Source: Eupeodes corollae
Lineage: Eukaryota > Arthropoda > Insecta > Diptera > Syrphidae
DNA length: 64,000 nucleotides
Assembly (NCBI RefSeq): GCF_945859685.1
Contig: NC_079147.1
Location: forward strand, 283,813,679 to 283,877,678
Direction of reading: 5' to 3'
Each line of letters opens with the position of its first letter. Position 1 is the stretch's first letter. This document shows positions 1-13,800 of the stretch, piece by piece. The notes under the pieces are model-generated. The model had not been told where the DNA came from. It worked only from the letters and a program-made list of their open reading frames with translations, and made no database searches. The translations under genes and the position numbers were made by a program.

Positions 1-1001
1 AACCAAGGATAATTTTATGGAAATTCTTTATTTAATTTGGGAAAAGACTATTTCATAACGTATTTGCTTTAGGAAAGACTTTAAACCTATTTTTATTTTA
101 AGTTATCAACTTGATATTCAAAAATTTTTTTCAAACATGCAACTTCATTTTCATAAAATTGAAAACAAATAAAATATACCTCACACCTATACATTCTATA
201 TTAAGAGACTAAACTATCTCATTCCTTAGATAGGTTGGTGACTTTGCCTATATAACTTAGATAACCATAAACTAAAAAAACAATAAAAACCAACAATCAA
301 CTTCACTCTCTAGATCGATTTCATTGCATGTGATGTGGAAAAACTTTCACTTCACACGACAAACTTACACAAAAATATGTATCTATTTTTTAACTGTTTT
401 AAGAAAAGATAAAACTATAAAACATAGAAGATATACAAAATTACAAAATCCCAAACACGCAAGAAAATATAGCTACAAATATCTGCCTACCCAAAATAAG
501 AAGAAATATGTCTACAACTTAAAAAAGCTCATATTTCTTTTGTTGAAAAATACAAAATAAAAGAAAAATCAATCCGAATGACACATCTTTTTTTTCTATA
601 TAAGAAAACAAAAATTACGTATTAAAGTTTATTCCTCCCATTTTGGATGAACATAATATCTTTTTATCATCGTTTATACAATTTAGTTGTAAGGTGATGG
701 GTAAACATTTTATATGCATGCATTTTTTCCTAATTGATTTAAAAATGAAAAAAAGAAAAAAACATGACATACATTATAAATGAATGCACACAGAAAAACA
801 TGATATTTCTCATTCTTCGAGGGAAATAGGATCCATGTATCTTTTAGTTTAGATTGCTTTTTTTTGCTTTTCTCAAAAATCATTCTCATCATCATCGCAT
901 GAATGAAAGTGAAGGAATGTGGTTTAGATTTTTACCCATGATATGATGATGAACATCAATTTAACACAAAAATAAAACACACAAAACTCAATCACACACC
1001 A

Positions 1002-1055
1002 ACCCGCAGTCTTGACGCTGCCGCGCCGTTGGCTGCCATCGCGCCGTCATGTCAA
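1002..1055. other. Short GC-rich island in AT-rich DNA
   Basis: About 50 bp of much higher GC than its surroundings, with the heptamer GCGCCGT twice and a GCCAT core at 1035-1039. GCCAT is the core bound by the Polycomb-group protein PHO in Drosophila, but a single 5-mer is weak evidence. It may be a regulatory site or a remnant of an insertion. Confidence 0.2.
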
Positions 1056-4000
1056 TCAAAGTTAATAGACAAAATCCACACAAGACAGATACAAAACCTA
1101 AACTATCTACAGAACAACTCCACTTAAGAAAAAAAACATCTGAAAAATGTCCCATTTTGACCATGTATCTATCACTAGTCTAGTCAGACAAAAAAATAGA
1201 AAAAAGATACAAAACTTCTACTAATAGATACATTAGTACTTTTTTCATGTCTCTATCGAAGAATGAAAACTATTTCTCACTACATAGTAAGATTTTTCTG
1301 ATTTTTTTTATCTCTTACTTTATTTTGGGTTGGGTTATTTTTTATATATATATATATGTTTCATTAAATCACATTGCGGTGTTTAAACATGCCTTCAGAT
1401 ACATTTAATTGCCTATCCATGTGTCGAAATTGAAATCATTCGAGTTTTTGGTAGCGGTAGGTAATTGATTGATTACATAAATAAAAAAAAAACTTTAAAT
1501 TAAATACCCCGAAGGAAATTACACTCAAAGTCAAACACAAAATAAATACAAAACCACATAAAATAATGCGAATTATAAATTTAAAATCTATTCATGCATA
1601 AAATTGCAATAAAACGAATAAATAATATCTAAACCATCAAAAAACAAACTAATTTGGTATGCAAAATGCATTTTTGAAAAATATTCATAATTAAATTAAA
1701 ATTTTTAAAATGCAAATTTTATAAATACATAAAAAAATTAAAAATACTTAAAATACCAACATAAATTTTAAACGATGAAAAAAACTATTTGCTCAGCCTG
1801 CGTGTCGCCACAAATGGTGTTTTAAATATCTTTGTTTTTGTTATTGTTTTCTTTACATATATATATTTTCCAGACAAAAACAAAATATAAAAATCATGGT
1901 GAAACCACAATAAAAATTAATGAAAAACAAAAACCAACCGACAGTGAAAAAAAAATTCCACTCCATGTGACTGATATTTTACATTATGTATCTTTTATAC
2001 TAAAAAATAAAATATGAGGTATCTTTTTCCTCTTAAAAGATACTAAAGCACGTTCTTCATTTTTTGTTTCTTGTAGAAAACTGCCAGAAACATTTTCCAA
2101 CACTTACAGCACACAGATGTTTTTAAGTACCTGTGTGTAAAGTGCTTGTAACAATCCATTTCAATGACATTTTGTGTGCTTCGTGTCGACTTAACCATCA
2201 AAACAAAACAGAAAAAAAAATTCTAAGATACAACACGAGAAAGTATCTATAACTCATATTTCTTTCAAGAGGGGGGAAAAAAACCTATCCTGAACATCAA
2301 CTTTAAGGGGATATTTGATTTTATATAAGAACTTGGATACTGTTTTTGTAGTTTAGATATTTTTTTTAGGAATAAGAACTCATTTTTGCATTAAAGGAAA
2401 TAAAAAGCTCAAACAAATTAAATTCAATTAAATCGGAAATTGAAATCGAAATAGAATTAAATCTCAGCAAAAAAAAGATATAAATAATCATTTTTCAATT
2501 ACAGATATATACAAAAGATCTTAAAGATTAGCTTGGATTTCTTATTGTAGCTAATATTTATATCTTTTTGTTTTTACTTTTACTCTCTATAAAAAATTAT
2601 TCTTTTTTCATCGCTTGTTTCTTGTCATAAAATTAAATGCCAATAAAAAAATCAAACGAACCCAAAAAAAAAAGATACAGTATCTATAAATGTTTCTATA
2701 CATCGATATCAATTGTATGTATAAGTAAAACTTCGATTGATGAGATCTACTTCTAGACAAAAAAGAAAAAGCAGAGAAAAATAAGGATAAGTTTCCTGTT
2801 CGATATTTTCGTCGGTATCTTTTGTGGATAAATTGCCATGTTCACCTATTTCTTTTTGTTTTTTTTTATTTTTACGAAAACAAAAGAGGCCGAACGAAAA
2901 AGACAATAAAGGTGAATCAAAATGACCTAATTTAAATGGGTTTCGATTTCCAGGTAAAAAGTAAAGGCACAAGGATAGGTCAGCCGAGGTATAGGCAGGT
3001 AAAAGTTATTGAAGGTGGGGTCAAATATTCTTTTTTTTTATTATTATTGGGAGGCTCTTTAAATTTGAATACGTCTGCAGTATTATCCTCATGAAAAAAA
3101 AAATCATAGAAAAAAAGTAATTTATTGATAGGTACCCGAGAATAAAAAAAAGTATAAATCCTTTGATTTAAAATTTAAGAGTGCTCAACTGGAATTTCTA
3201 ATTTAAGTTGTTTTCTAGTGTTTATCTTCTTCTTATTTTTTCTTTGCCTACGACAAAACATAAAGCTGCAGGATAAAATAAAGGCAAAGCCAAACCATAG
3301 ACAAAAAAGCTAATAAATTCAGTTAAAGAAAAGTTAAGGTAAAGCATAATACTTAAAATGTTGGGATGGTCAAACAGACTTTAAGTCGCTAGGTGTCTTA
3401 GAAAAAAGGATTTTTCTCTTTTTTTCTATTAAAAACAACATTTGACAAAAAAAACTTAGGGGCTCAACCGGGATTTATGTCTTAAAACGAAATGATAATA
3501 ATAAACTATGTTCACAAGACTAACTAATAGACATAAAAATAACTATTCGAAGTCATACATTTTCCATTATTTTTTGTTATTTAACCTTTAAGCTCATTTA
3601 ACTTTTACATATAAACCATGAAATAGCGTAAGTTTAGATATAAATTAATAATTCACAAGCATTTTTGAATAATTTTGTCTTTTTATCGAACAACCTGCTA
3701 AGTATCAAGTTTGAATACAAAAATAATACACCATGTAAAAAGACAACCAACCAACAACAACAACAAAAAACCTGTGTGTCTGTCTACCTGTCTGGTAGAT
3801 TTCTTTAATATATATTTAAAACAATATATCTCCCTCGAGGATTTTCATATAAAATTCAATGTTTTATTTTTTGTCGCATGGTTGATACCAAACCAAAAAC
3901 TCACTTGTGTTGCTTTTAACTTTTGATTTACATAAATTTACATTGCTGAACCACAAAGAAATTGACAACATGAAGGTTATTTTCGTTGTTGGTTTTTTTT

Positions 4001-6239
4001 TTTTATTTTTCTTCATCATAACAACAAAAAAAAGTTTCTCACGAGTTTTAAGTAAATGAAGAGACAAAGATTATAATAAATATTTAATTTTGTATCTTTT
4101 TTTGGACAGATATATTCTTTTTTTCTAAATGGATTGAATTAATAAATTTTTATTTAAATTTTAAACTTTTATGAGAAAATAACAACCGTCAACAAAAAAA
4201 AAAAAAATGTCGCAAAACCTCATAATAATTTATCTCAAAGATACACGTATGTTTACAAAATTAATCAGGTTTCAAAGATAGATAAATATGTATATCTTTT
4301 TGGATGGTATCATGAGCCAGAAACAGCAAAGATGACAGAAAAAGTTTACATAAATCATTCTACTCACTCCCCTGTCCCTCCCCTCACCCCTCATCATTTA
4401 ATAAGTGAAATATTCATGCAAACATACATTTCCTGAGATAATTTAGTTCCACTTAATCGATTTCAATACAAAACTTATAACCAAACAAAAAAAAATTGAA
4501 AATAATTTCAGAAAATTGGCTTGAAATGAAAATCTATATTCTGGCAGAAAAATACAAAAATAAAATTGTAAACATATTACGACAACGAACGACAAATGAC
4601 AGTAAAGGAAGTTTGTAATGGCAAAAACATTTTATGAAAGTAGCTATACTCGTATAGGATCTCTTAAATCTTTAGCTGAACCAGAAATTATTATCGTCGT
4701 CGGCATCAGCAGCCTGTAAACCCCCTCCCTCCTATGTATCTATATAGAAGATATAATATCTTTGAACTTTTAAGAGATTCATAGATACACCATCAAGAAC
4801 CAAACCACTGATGCCGGAAGGCAAACGACAGATTTGTGTTTAGGTTGTCCTCTTCGTCGTTGCTGTCGTCTTCGTCGTCTATTGATCCTCGCCATACAAA
4901 GTACAGCCAAAAGTAGACGACACAAACAGCAACAGCTAGCTAAGCTAAATGAAAAAAAAGGGCCACCCAATTGGCATTAGCCATAAGGAAGGCAAAGCAA
5001 AAAAAGCACAAAATAGCAACATAAAAAAGTATATAATGGAAAAATATATTTAAAAAAAATTAGGTATCTGCCGGATGGAGAGTTATTTAATGGGCACATT
5101 TATGCTTCGTATCACCCAACAAATAAAAGAATTCATGATATTTTATTCTATTCTATACTTAATGTGAAAAAGATACATTTTTCTTCTTTTTTTTCCTAAT
5201 ATCTATGTTACCCTAGATAATGGAGAGATACCTAGATATTCTGAGCATACCTTTATTTTCCCACAAAACTAACTTGTCAAAATGTAACTATAATTTCTTT
5301 TGTGAAAGTGTAATTTAAAACTCACCTAGACACCTTTTTTTCTTTATATATTTTTGTTTGTCATATTCACTCAGAGTGAATGATGCACAAAAGATACACA
5401 GAACAATAAAAATAACCAAACAAACAGTCGGATGGATTGGACAGTTTGTTTCATATTTCTTTTTCTCACAATCTGAATGTGAAGGCAAAAATGTATCTAT
5501 CACATGAAAAAAGATTCAAAAAATAAAGTAATTTTCAAATTTAAAGAATAATTAAATTGTTCACACTATAACAGCTCCCCTACAAGGTTCACATCATTAA
5601 TTCGACATTAAAAATATTTCAACTACTTTTTGTATCTCAAACAAAAATAACAAACAACACGAAACCAGAAACCATTGGAATTTCATGTAAACCAATGGTA
5701 AATTATTCATATTACAGTAAAGAAATAAAACAAAAACACAAACAATAGAAAATCTGCGAAAAAGAAAACCGGTCCAAAGTGATACTCTTGAGGTACTTCA
5801 TTTCCAGAGTGTGGTTTGCTTAGCTCATGGTGTTGTTTGGGCTCGGCTTTGGTTAGGTTTTTTAGAGTTTGCACGTGCCTGTTGAGGTTTTCTATTGCTT
5901 TTGCTTATGTAGCTTTGTGATTGTATTTTTTGTTTGTATTTATCTATAATTGGAGTTCATTGCCGCTATCAAGTTTTCAACACCAATCAATTGACAATTA
6001 GATACAAGTTTTTTTTTATTTCTTCTTTGTCTCCTAAACCACATGATCATCAACAACTATCCTTTCTCTGGTGTATAGATACACCAAAGTTATTGATATA
6101 ATTCACTGAATATGAAAAGCAATTCAAGTGTTTATAATGAATCAACTCTGTGTCTGTGAAGAAATATATAAACTAAGATAGATTAACAGAGAAAACGTAC
6201 GAGTAAGTTAAAGCGAAAGAGAGATGAAAATGTATCTTG

Positions 6240-6645
6240 AAGATCGTCAAGTTCTTCAAGATCGCCTTCCTGCTTTCAAGTTGTGTTTTCTACGAACAAG
6301 TTCAGTGGTTTTTTATTTTATTTTTTTCTGCGTCTTGAACACACAATCCAGATCGTCAAGTTGATTGTCATAAATGCAAAGATATATGATGAAGAAAAAT
6401 AAAAAAACAACAACGATCGACAAGAAGTTTAGGTGAATGGAGATCGTGCGATCATTAAATCACATGTTCTGTGTATCTGTTGTTGATCTGCAGTGGATCC
6501 CGTTTTAATAAGAACAAAAACAACCAACAAAAAAAGGAGGAAAATATGATCCCAAGATCGCCATCATCATAAATTTTATAGATATTATGATCTCTTATTG
6601 GGTTTGAGAGGATCGTTTTTTTTTCGTTTGTACGAATGATCGGAT
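6240..6645. promoter_or_regulatory. Cluster of GATC-containing words
   Basis: About thirteen GATC tetramers fall within 400 bp, most as AGATCG or GATCGT. The 13-mer AGATCGTCAAGTT occurs twice (about 6242 and 6351), and the segment contains other AAGATCGCC and TTCAAG words. The neighbouring AT-rich DNA does not show this. No protein-coding frame explains it. It could be an enhancer or promoter-proximal module of the downstream gene; the assignment is an inference. Confidence 0.25.
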
Positions 6646-7792
6646 TATGAAAATTATAAGGGCCCTGAAACTTCCTGTGGAGGGAGACGATAAAAAGACC
6701 ACTATAGTGGGTCTAAATTCTTGTTAATTTTATTCCCACAAAACAACAAAAAAAACAACATATCCCTTCAACATTTATTTATATTATTCCTATTGAGACA
6801 TTAATGGGACTTCAATTAAAATGATTCCAGGTTTGTTGTTTTTTTTTTTGGTTTTCTTGAAAATTGGTTAAATACGAGAATGCAATATTTAAATTAAGAT
6901 CACGTACGAGAATATGTCTCAATTCCATGCTCAATCGAGTGAATAATTTATTAGAATCGGAACGAGAGTGAAGGGAAAAAGAAAGCAAAATGTGTGTGTA
7001 GATACATTTTTATATGGTATACAAAATTGTATCTAAAGCAGGAAAAATGTATCTAATGAATAACAAAGTGACAAACGGTCAATGGTTGGTTGGTTAGTTG
7101 ATAGTTGTTTATGTTTGTATCTTCTTTCTATATTACGTGAATGAGCATAACTTAGAAAAAAAAGTATCTAAAGCATACAAACATTCTCGTATGTATCTTT
7201 CCATTGAGTATGATTTTAAAGTCAGTCACATATAAAAATAAAGCAAAGGAATGAATATGAATTGTTCGTGTGTAAGCGCGCTTTTGCTATGACGATGATG
7301 AAGATGATGGTTGCATAAATGTATCTCATAGGTACTTTTTTTGTTAGATGTATATCTATGTATGTGCAATCGTAGAGAAAGAAATAGAGATGACAGGAGG
7401 ATGACTTTTAATGCGAAGCGGTGTTCAAATGTGCGTATGTGCTCCTTTTTGAGTGACAACACTTCGTCTGTCAGTTTCTTATTTGACATAATTTGTTTAG
7501 TTTTTTTTTTTGCGTTGCCTTTTGCTTTTCACATTGTAATGCAACATGCAAAGAGCAAAGAATAAAGAGCTTATTGCGGCATATATAGTATGACATGAAG
7601 TGTGAATAACACGTATTTAAAAAAAATTTAAAAACGTTGATGTCGACATCGCAGATCTTTTGTATGAATGATGAATTGAAAAGCAAATTTATTTCAAGCG
7701 TTTTGCAATACAAAATATTTATACAATTTTGCTATTTTTGTTCATGTAATCATGTAAATTAATTTTCTGGTTTTTCTTTCTTTTATTTTTAG

Positions 7793-7893
7793 ATTTTTTT
7801 TTTGGAAAACAACCAAAATAAGCAAGAAATACAGACATGAAAATGTCCGGATCCTATGTGCCAACGATGATCTTTAAAGATATTCAATAAAAG
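7793..7893 (+). other. caps: Candidate 5' untranslated exon of the LRR gene
   Basis: A pyrimidine-rich tract (7771-7790) ends in an AG at 7791-7792. At 7893/7894 there is a strong 5' splice site, AAG|GTAAGC. The 101 nt between them contain ATG at 7837 opening a 17-codon ORF that stops with TAA at 7888-7890, three bases before the donor. The compatible downstream acceptor is at 14071-14072, which would give an intron of about 6.2 kb. In Drosophila capricious and tartan the protein lies in one exon preceded by untranslated sequence, so an upstream leader exon is plausible. There is no transcript evidence in the sequence, and this could equally be a chance pair of splice signals. Confidence 0.3.
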
Positions 7894-10800
7894 GTAAGCA
7901 TCAATTGAAACCCACAAAAAATTCATTACTTTTTATTAAAAATATTCAATGCAACACCTGAGGTATTTCTAAATAATGAGTGAATTGCTTGAGTGGCGCC
8001 CGGGAAATAATATTAAAAATTCATCAATTGTTGAATATTGTACCATATTTTACTCCCAATAATCAATGTTACACCTAAGTTCTTTTAAAATTGCTTTAAA
8101 CTAGATTTTTAAATAGATTGGTAGGTGATTTGCTTAAGTGGCGCCCGGGAAAGTTAACAAAAAATTCGTATTTTTTAATAAATACAACTAAAATATTTCA
8201 AAATTTATTAAAACTAGATATTTAAGAAGATTAGCGAATAATGTGCTTAAGAGGCGCCCGGGAAGTTACACCAAATTTTCAATTTCTTGAACATTTTATA
8301 ATATTTAAGTGTGTACTTACATTTTTCTAAGAAAAGACATTTTAGTCATGGTTGTCTTTTATTCATATACTTCTATTTCCGTTTGTAAAACGATCTACAC
8401 GACAACCCTGTCATCTTAAACTTATTCAAAACACAAATTCATGTCATGTAATTTTAAACAAAACTTAATGTAGTCATAAATAGTAAGTCGCAATTGGTGT
8501 GCTTCTTACCGCTAAACAAAAAAGAAAATCAAAACAACTCACTACAAATACAGCTTTGGCAAATAATATAATTTACAATTCTTATTTTGTGTTAATAATA
8601 ATATTAATAGTAGTTCGTGTTTTTGCATCAATAATAAGGTTATCAGAAGTAGACTAAGGAGACTGGCTAGAGGTATATAGTATATTGAACTTGTAACAAA
8701 AGGTGACGCCTTTTTAAACGTAAATTACAATAAACTAATACAAAATACTTCCTCACTCTGTGTCATAGCACCTGGGTAATAATAATATCTATAAAATAGT
8801 GAGCTACAATTTGAGTAAGTTCATTTATCATATCGTAAACGTGCTTTAGTTTTGCATACATAAAATATTCAGGGTGTAGTTTTTGTATTTATATTCATAT
8901 ATTACTCTAAATACCCAGATGTGTAAATATTTAAAAACTGTTTCTGGTTTATGAAAAATTGTCACGACTCCAGATAAAGTTAACAAAATCCACACAATCA
9001 ATACTCAAAAAAGCAGTTTTCATAATATGAAGCTTATATGAGAAGTTAAAAGTACCTTTTTCAAGTTAGTTGTCATATTTAATTTTTATCCACCCCTAAG
9101 AGAAAATAAAATTACTACGAGAAGAATTACACAAATAATAATTGTCACGCAATTGCGCTCAATAAAATAATAATTGTTGGGTCTAGTGATTTTGATTCGT
9201 AAATAGAGTGAAAAATATCAGGCGTCATATTCATAATATGTACCTTAATAATATGGGCGTTGTGTGCATTCCAAAAAAAAAAGACTGACTGAACACAGAC
9301 ACACAAATACAAAACCAAACAACAATTGTAATACATTTTTCATTAATTTACGAGGGGTCATTTAATTTTTGTATTTTTATTTTTTTACAATTTTCCATTC
9401 GAAATGGAGGGTATTTTATTTTCTGTTGGTTGGTTTGAGGAGTGATTGTTGGATTATTTTTATTTTTTTCCAAGGGTCATTGTTGGGTATAAATTAACAG
9501 CAGCAGACCTTGGCTTTCCCTTAAATATAAACTTAATTGAGTGCAGGAAAATTAAAATTAAAAAAAAATCTCATATTACTAACGAGGCATGTGTATAAGA
9601 GGTACTGATGGAATGCAGTTCATCATAACTCACGCTACCAACTTTATAGACTAGGTTGGTACTTTTTATATCAAAAAAAGAATTTCTATGATGTGAGGAT
9701 TGAAAATTAATGAACCCAAAAACTTAACTCTCTCATATTCGAGTACAATGATATGCATCGATTCATATTTAATTAAGTAGAAAGCGTTTGGCGTTTTGCT
9801 TCAGAAAACACTTCATATACAAACACAGCCTTACATACCTTTCATATCCACACATAGGTTGAAATACACCACTATATAAACACTAAATTGTATTTTATAT
9901 TCCCTTAAAAATATTATGTGAAGTTTTTGTTTTTTTTTTTGTTAATTCTGGAAAAAAGTCACGTTGGCGCGTGCAAATATGAATTAAACTTTCAGTATCT
10001 GATTCTCGTAAAAATTCAAACCATACCAAACCTCGAAATCCATACCCCCTGGACCTGTATCTTTTAAGCAAAAAATATGCACAAGCATGAGCGTTGAGCG
10101 CGTGCATTGCACACAGAATATTATTTTCTTTTATAGTCGTTTTTAACAAAAACAAAAATTCTCTTTTACTGGGGGTGTGGGTGGGGGTGTGCGATGTGTA
10201 TAAAAATATATGATATCATCAAGCAGACATCTAAATGGGATTTGAAATGAGATGAAAGCCAGAAAAACCGGAAGGATGATGGTGATTCTTAAAAAACTAT
10301 ACTCAAACCAAACAACAACAAAAAAGTATCTCAAAAAAAAAACTAAAATGGATGTCTATGTATCTTTAACTGAACGAACAAAAAAACAATAGCTGTATCG
10401 ATTGAGTATCTACATATATCTAAACTTGATATTTAGATACTTTTTGGATAAAAACCAACAACAGAAATACAAACAACTTTCAAGGTCTATGCTATAGAGA
10501 AGTGATTTTCACTCAGTAGCGTAGGTATAGGTAGGAAATCTATAGATACTGATAGACATTGACTTTAGGCAATATGTGTTGGATATATATCTTTTTTTTC
10601 ACCACCCAAAAGAGCTATAAATCTTGATCGTGCCACACAGCCATTGCTTACCAGAGAGACACATGAACATGGACACTCGTTTTCAACTTGGTATATAAAG
10701 TATCTATATACATTCCTATGGGAACATAAATATATCCAAAGATATTTGTATTAAAAACAAAAAAAGAATAGAAGATAAATGGTGGTTATAAGAGAAAAAA

Positions 10801-13800
10801 ACAAAGCAAGTGCATAGAGAGAAAGATTTATTTTTGTTTACATTTTTTTTTGCATGCATCTAAGTCAAAACAATATCTATCTTTACAAAAAGCAAAGCAT
10901 ACAAAAAAAAGTATCTTAAACTCACAGAGCATAAAACTGCTTTCGAATACCATATAAACATACAATTGCGCTGACATAATCCCTCTTTCAGATAAGCTAT
11001 AGGTATTGATATCGCAAAAATATATCTTATATACAATGAAGTGGGAAAAAATACGTATATTTTTTTCGATAAGGATATTTATGTTGAGAAGAGCTTACAA
11101 TAAAAAATAAATACAGTATTGTATCTCAAAGTTTGTGTATGTAGGTACCTTAAATATCTACTTGAACTCACAGTGTGTGTCATCATCATCAACATCATCA
11201 TCTTCTTCTTAGGTTTCAAAATATAATAAATAAATGAATCTCAATAATATTTTTGTTTGGGATCGTTATCCTCTGTTTGGTATCTTTATACAGTTAAACC
11301 TGCTTAAATGAATTTTTATTTTCATATTTTAGTTTGAATTTAACAATGGATAGAAATTGCTAAAGAGGGGGAAGGGGGTGGGCGGATTTCAGACTTAAAT
11401 TAGGTGGTTTCTAATTTTTAAGAAAATAAAGTCGCATCAAAAGCATCTTTTTTAAAGAAAAACTATTTAATAATGTTTTTGATTAATGCCATCAAATATT
11501 GAAGCTTGTGTTTCATTTAAAATAAAACATCTGAATTCCCATAAGTGGCGTCGATTGTATTATCATGTGGTTCATTGCCACTGAATGTGTTTTCATTTTA
11601 TAAATTGAGTCAGACTCTTCGGAAAAAATGTATCGGATGACATTTTTTTTCTTCTATAAAGGGATTTTTCTTTCTTTTTTTATTTTAAATAAAATCTGCA
11701 TGAAAATTTGAAAGGAATTAAATGGATGGTTAAGCAAATTCTTTGACATTTTCAAGTTGATTTGTTTTATTTTTCTTTTAAATAAGATATCAGAGCAAAG
11801 GAATGGTAGATAGGGTTCTTTAGAGGATCAAAAGTTCATTGATGTAAATGAAATTTATACACAACATTAGGTTTTGGTTTTTTGTTTCTGTTGCCCTAAA
11901 TGGCTCCCAAAATTGACCACTTGAGTTCTGTATTAAGGAACATATTTGAGAACGTAAAATAAGTTCTCAAGTTGTACTTTTCTATTTCGTATTTCTAAAA
12001 ATAATTTCTTACTTGTAGCTTCAACCTACAAATGTAATTTTTTTTAATTCTAGAAATTCTGAGGAAATTGATTCAGAAATATAATAGCATCCCAAATACT
12101 AAGGTATTCAAATATGTAAACAATATGTTTTATTGAATTACAACTCATCAAATGCTTACATCATTTTTATGTTATTGGTTCCTACGAATCATATAATCAA
12201 AACAAAACAAAAGTAAACATTAAAAACAAAATCAATTTCCCAGAAAACAAAACCTTACACATTTACATAATTCTTCATTTTAATAACAATTAGCAAATTA
12301 ACACTCATAAAACTTGATGAATTCAATTAAAACGAAACGAAAAAAAAACAAGCAAACAAGTAAAACATCTAATGGTAATTGATTTCCTATTATAAGTCAT
12401 TTCATCAGAATCTCTATATACAAACCCCTTCGAAATAAATTTCGAAAAAAAGTGCAAAAAGCAACCATAATCATTACAAACAAAAAAGATACATATAATA
12501 AAAATACTAAAAAAGGTGTATCCTATAAGATACTTTTAACTACCTTCCAACCTACTCACCAACCTTCCTTTGAATTAAAGATTTTTCAAACTTTTGAATG
12601 TGAATTCAAATAAAAAGGGGAGAAAAAACCCTTTCGACAGACAGGTATACGAGTTGAGTATCTTTTATGCAAAAACAAAATTTAATGCTAAAATAAAACA
12701 GCGAGAATTTATACCGACATATAATTTGTGGTTATACACATGTACTTTCCCACATCCGTCGTTGTTGTCTTCGTGTAGATATAAAATATAAGATAAAAAG
12801 CAAGAAAAAAAAACCTTACCCAACATTAAAATGACACGGTGGGGTGTACATACGAATGAATTCGCATTTCCTTTCACCTTTATATTCGCCCGCGTATCTT
12901 CATATATATACATATATATATATTCACACACCGGATACCTCCAATAAAATAATGCTCTTTCCTTTCATCATCGTCTCATCGTCAGTCGATCGTCATCGTC
13001 ATGGTTTCTTCACATCTACCACATGGCGTTACTTTTTATGAGCCTTGTGCGCTAAATGTATCTATTAGGTTACTCAATGAGATATTTGGTCCATTTTCCG
13101 AATTCCCTAGAAGCTCTTAGCCCCTACCAAAAACCAAAATAAAAAACAAGTGAAAAATCAAAAGTCCAGATGAAAAAGATACAAAATAAATGTATGTATC
13201 TTTTCTTGGCAACAAAAAAAAATTAAATTTATTTTATTCTGATATTGATTTTAAATCAAGCAGAAAAAAAAATTACATACACAGCCTAAAATTTGCAATA
13301 AAACAATTTCCTTAACACAAACCCAGAATAACAATACCGTGAAGCCTCCGGGAAGGACCTTTGTGAGTCCTCTCTCGCATAAGCCGCCCGCCTCCTACGC
13401 ATTCAATGATACTCTCCTAATAGTAGGCAATGGTTTCGGATATCTGCATAGACATACATTCGTTACACAAGGATCAGAAGTAGGTATAAAGTGGCATATA
13501 TAAATATTAAATTAAATAAAAAACACACAGCAGAAGAGAGTGGAAAGTAAGGAGGGGAGAATAAACATTAGATACCTACTCACAACTTGTTGGATGTTAT
13601 TTTTTAACATCTTTCCTGGTTTAAAAAGAAGATACGTGGTTTTTTATTTTTGCTCTTGTCATGGTTGGTGTTTTCATCTTTTTTTTTGGGAATTTATAGC
13701 AGTTAACCGTCTGGCCTCTTAAGGATATTATGTGTAGGTATGCTGCTGGAACTCTTTTTCGTCTTATTCGGGTTTATGTGAGAGGAGGGTTGCTTTTTTT

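Larger units (their letters stand above)
1..7792. other. Gene-free AT-rich DNA upstream of the LRR gene
   Basis: No reading frame here has composition or motifs suggesting a protein; the ORFs present are short, low-complexity and rich in Lys/Asn/Phe, as expected from A/T runs. The stretch is full of poly-A and poly-T tracts and has a short (TA)n at about 1343-1358. It has a marked excess of the hexamer AGATAC and its complement GTATCT, described separately. It could hold distal promoter, enhancers or further untranslated exons of the gene at 14173, which lies on the same strand, but I cannot identify a promoter with confidence. Confidence 0.6.
370..13640. promoter_or_regulatory. Dense scatter of AGATAC/GTATCT hexamers
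   Basis: Reading both strands by eye I find roughly 55-60 copies of AGATAC or GTATCT here. Many are extended to AAAGATACA or TGTATCTTT, for example near 837, 1087, 1166, 1205, 1226, 2670, 4093, 5390, 7195, 10057, 10361, 12487, 13175 and 13196. A rough base-composition expectation is about 9-10. Copies are in both orientations with irregular spacing, so this is not a tandem repeat. They are nearly absent between about 7400 and 9900, and the last lies about 540 bp before the start codon at 14173. The 47 kb downstream has only about 20. The function is unknown; clustered binding sites for one factor is an inference. Confidence 0.45.

Noticed and set aside
7985..8264. Primer binding sites of LTR retrotransposons at the GGCGCCC motifs
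   Set aside because: The match to tRNA-Lys sites ends after nine bases, and three copies at 113-145 bp spacing do not fit LTR structure.
13320..13440. GC-richer block that might be a tRNA or other small RNA
   Set aside because: No cloverleaf, no B-box, no anticodon arm could be drawn.
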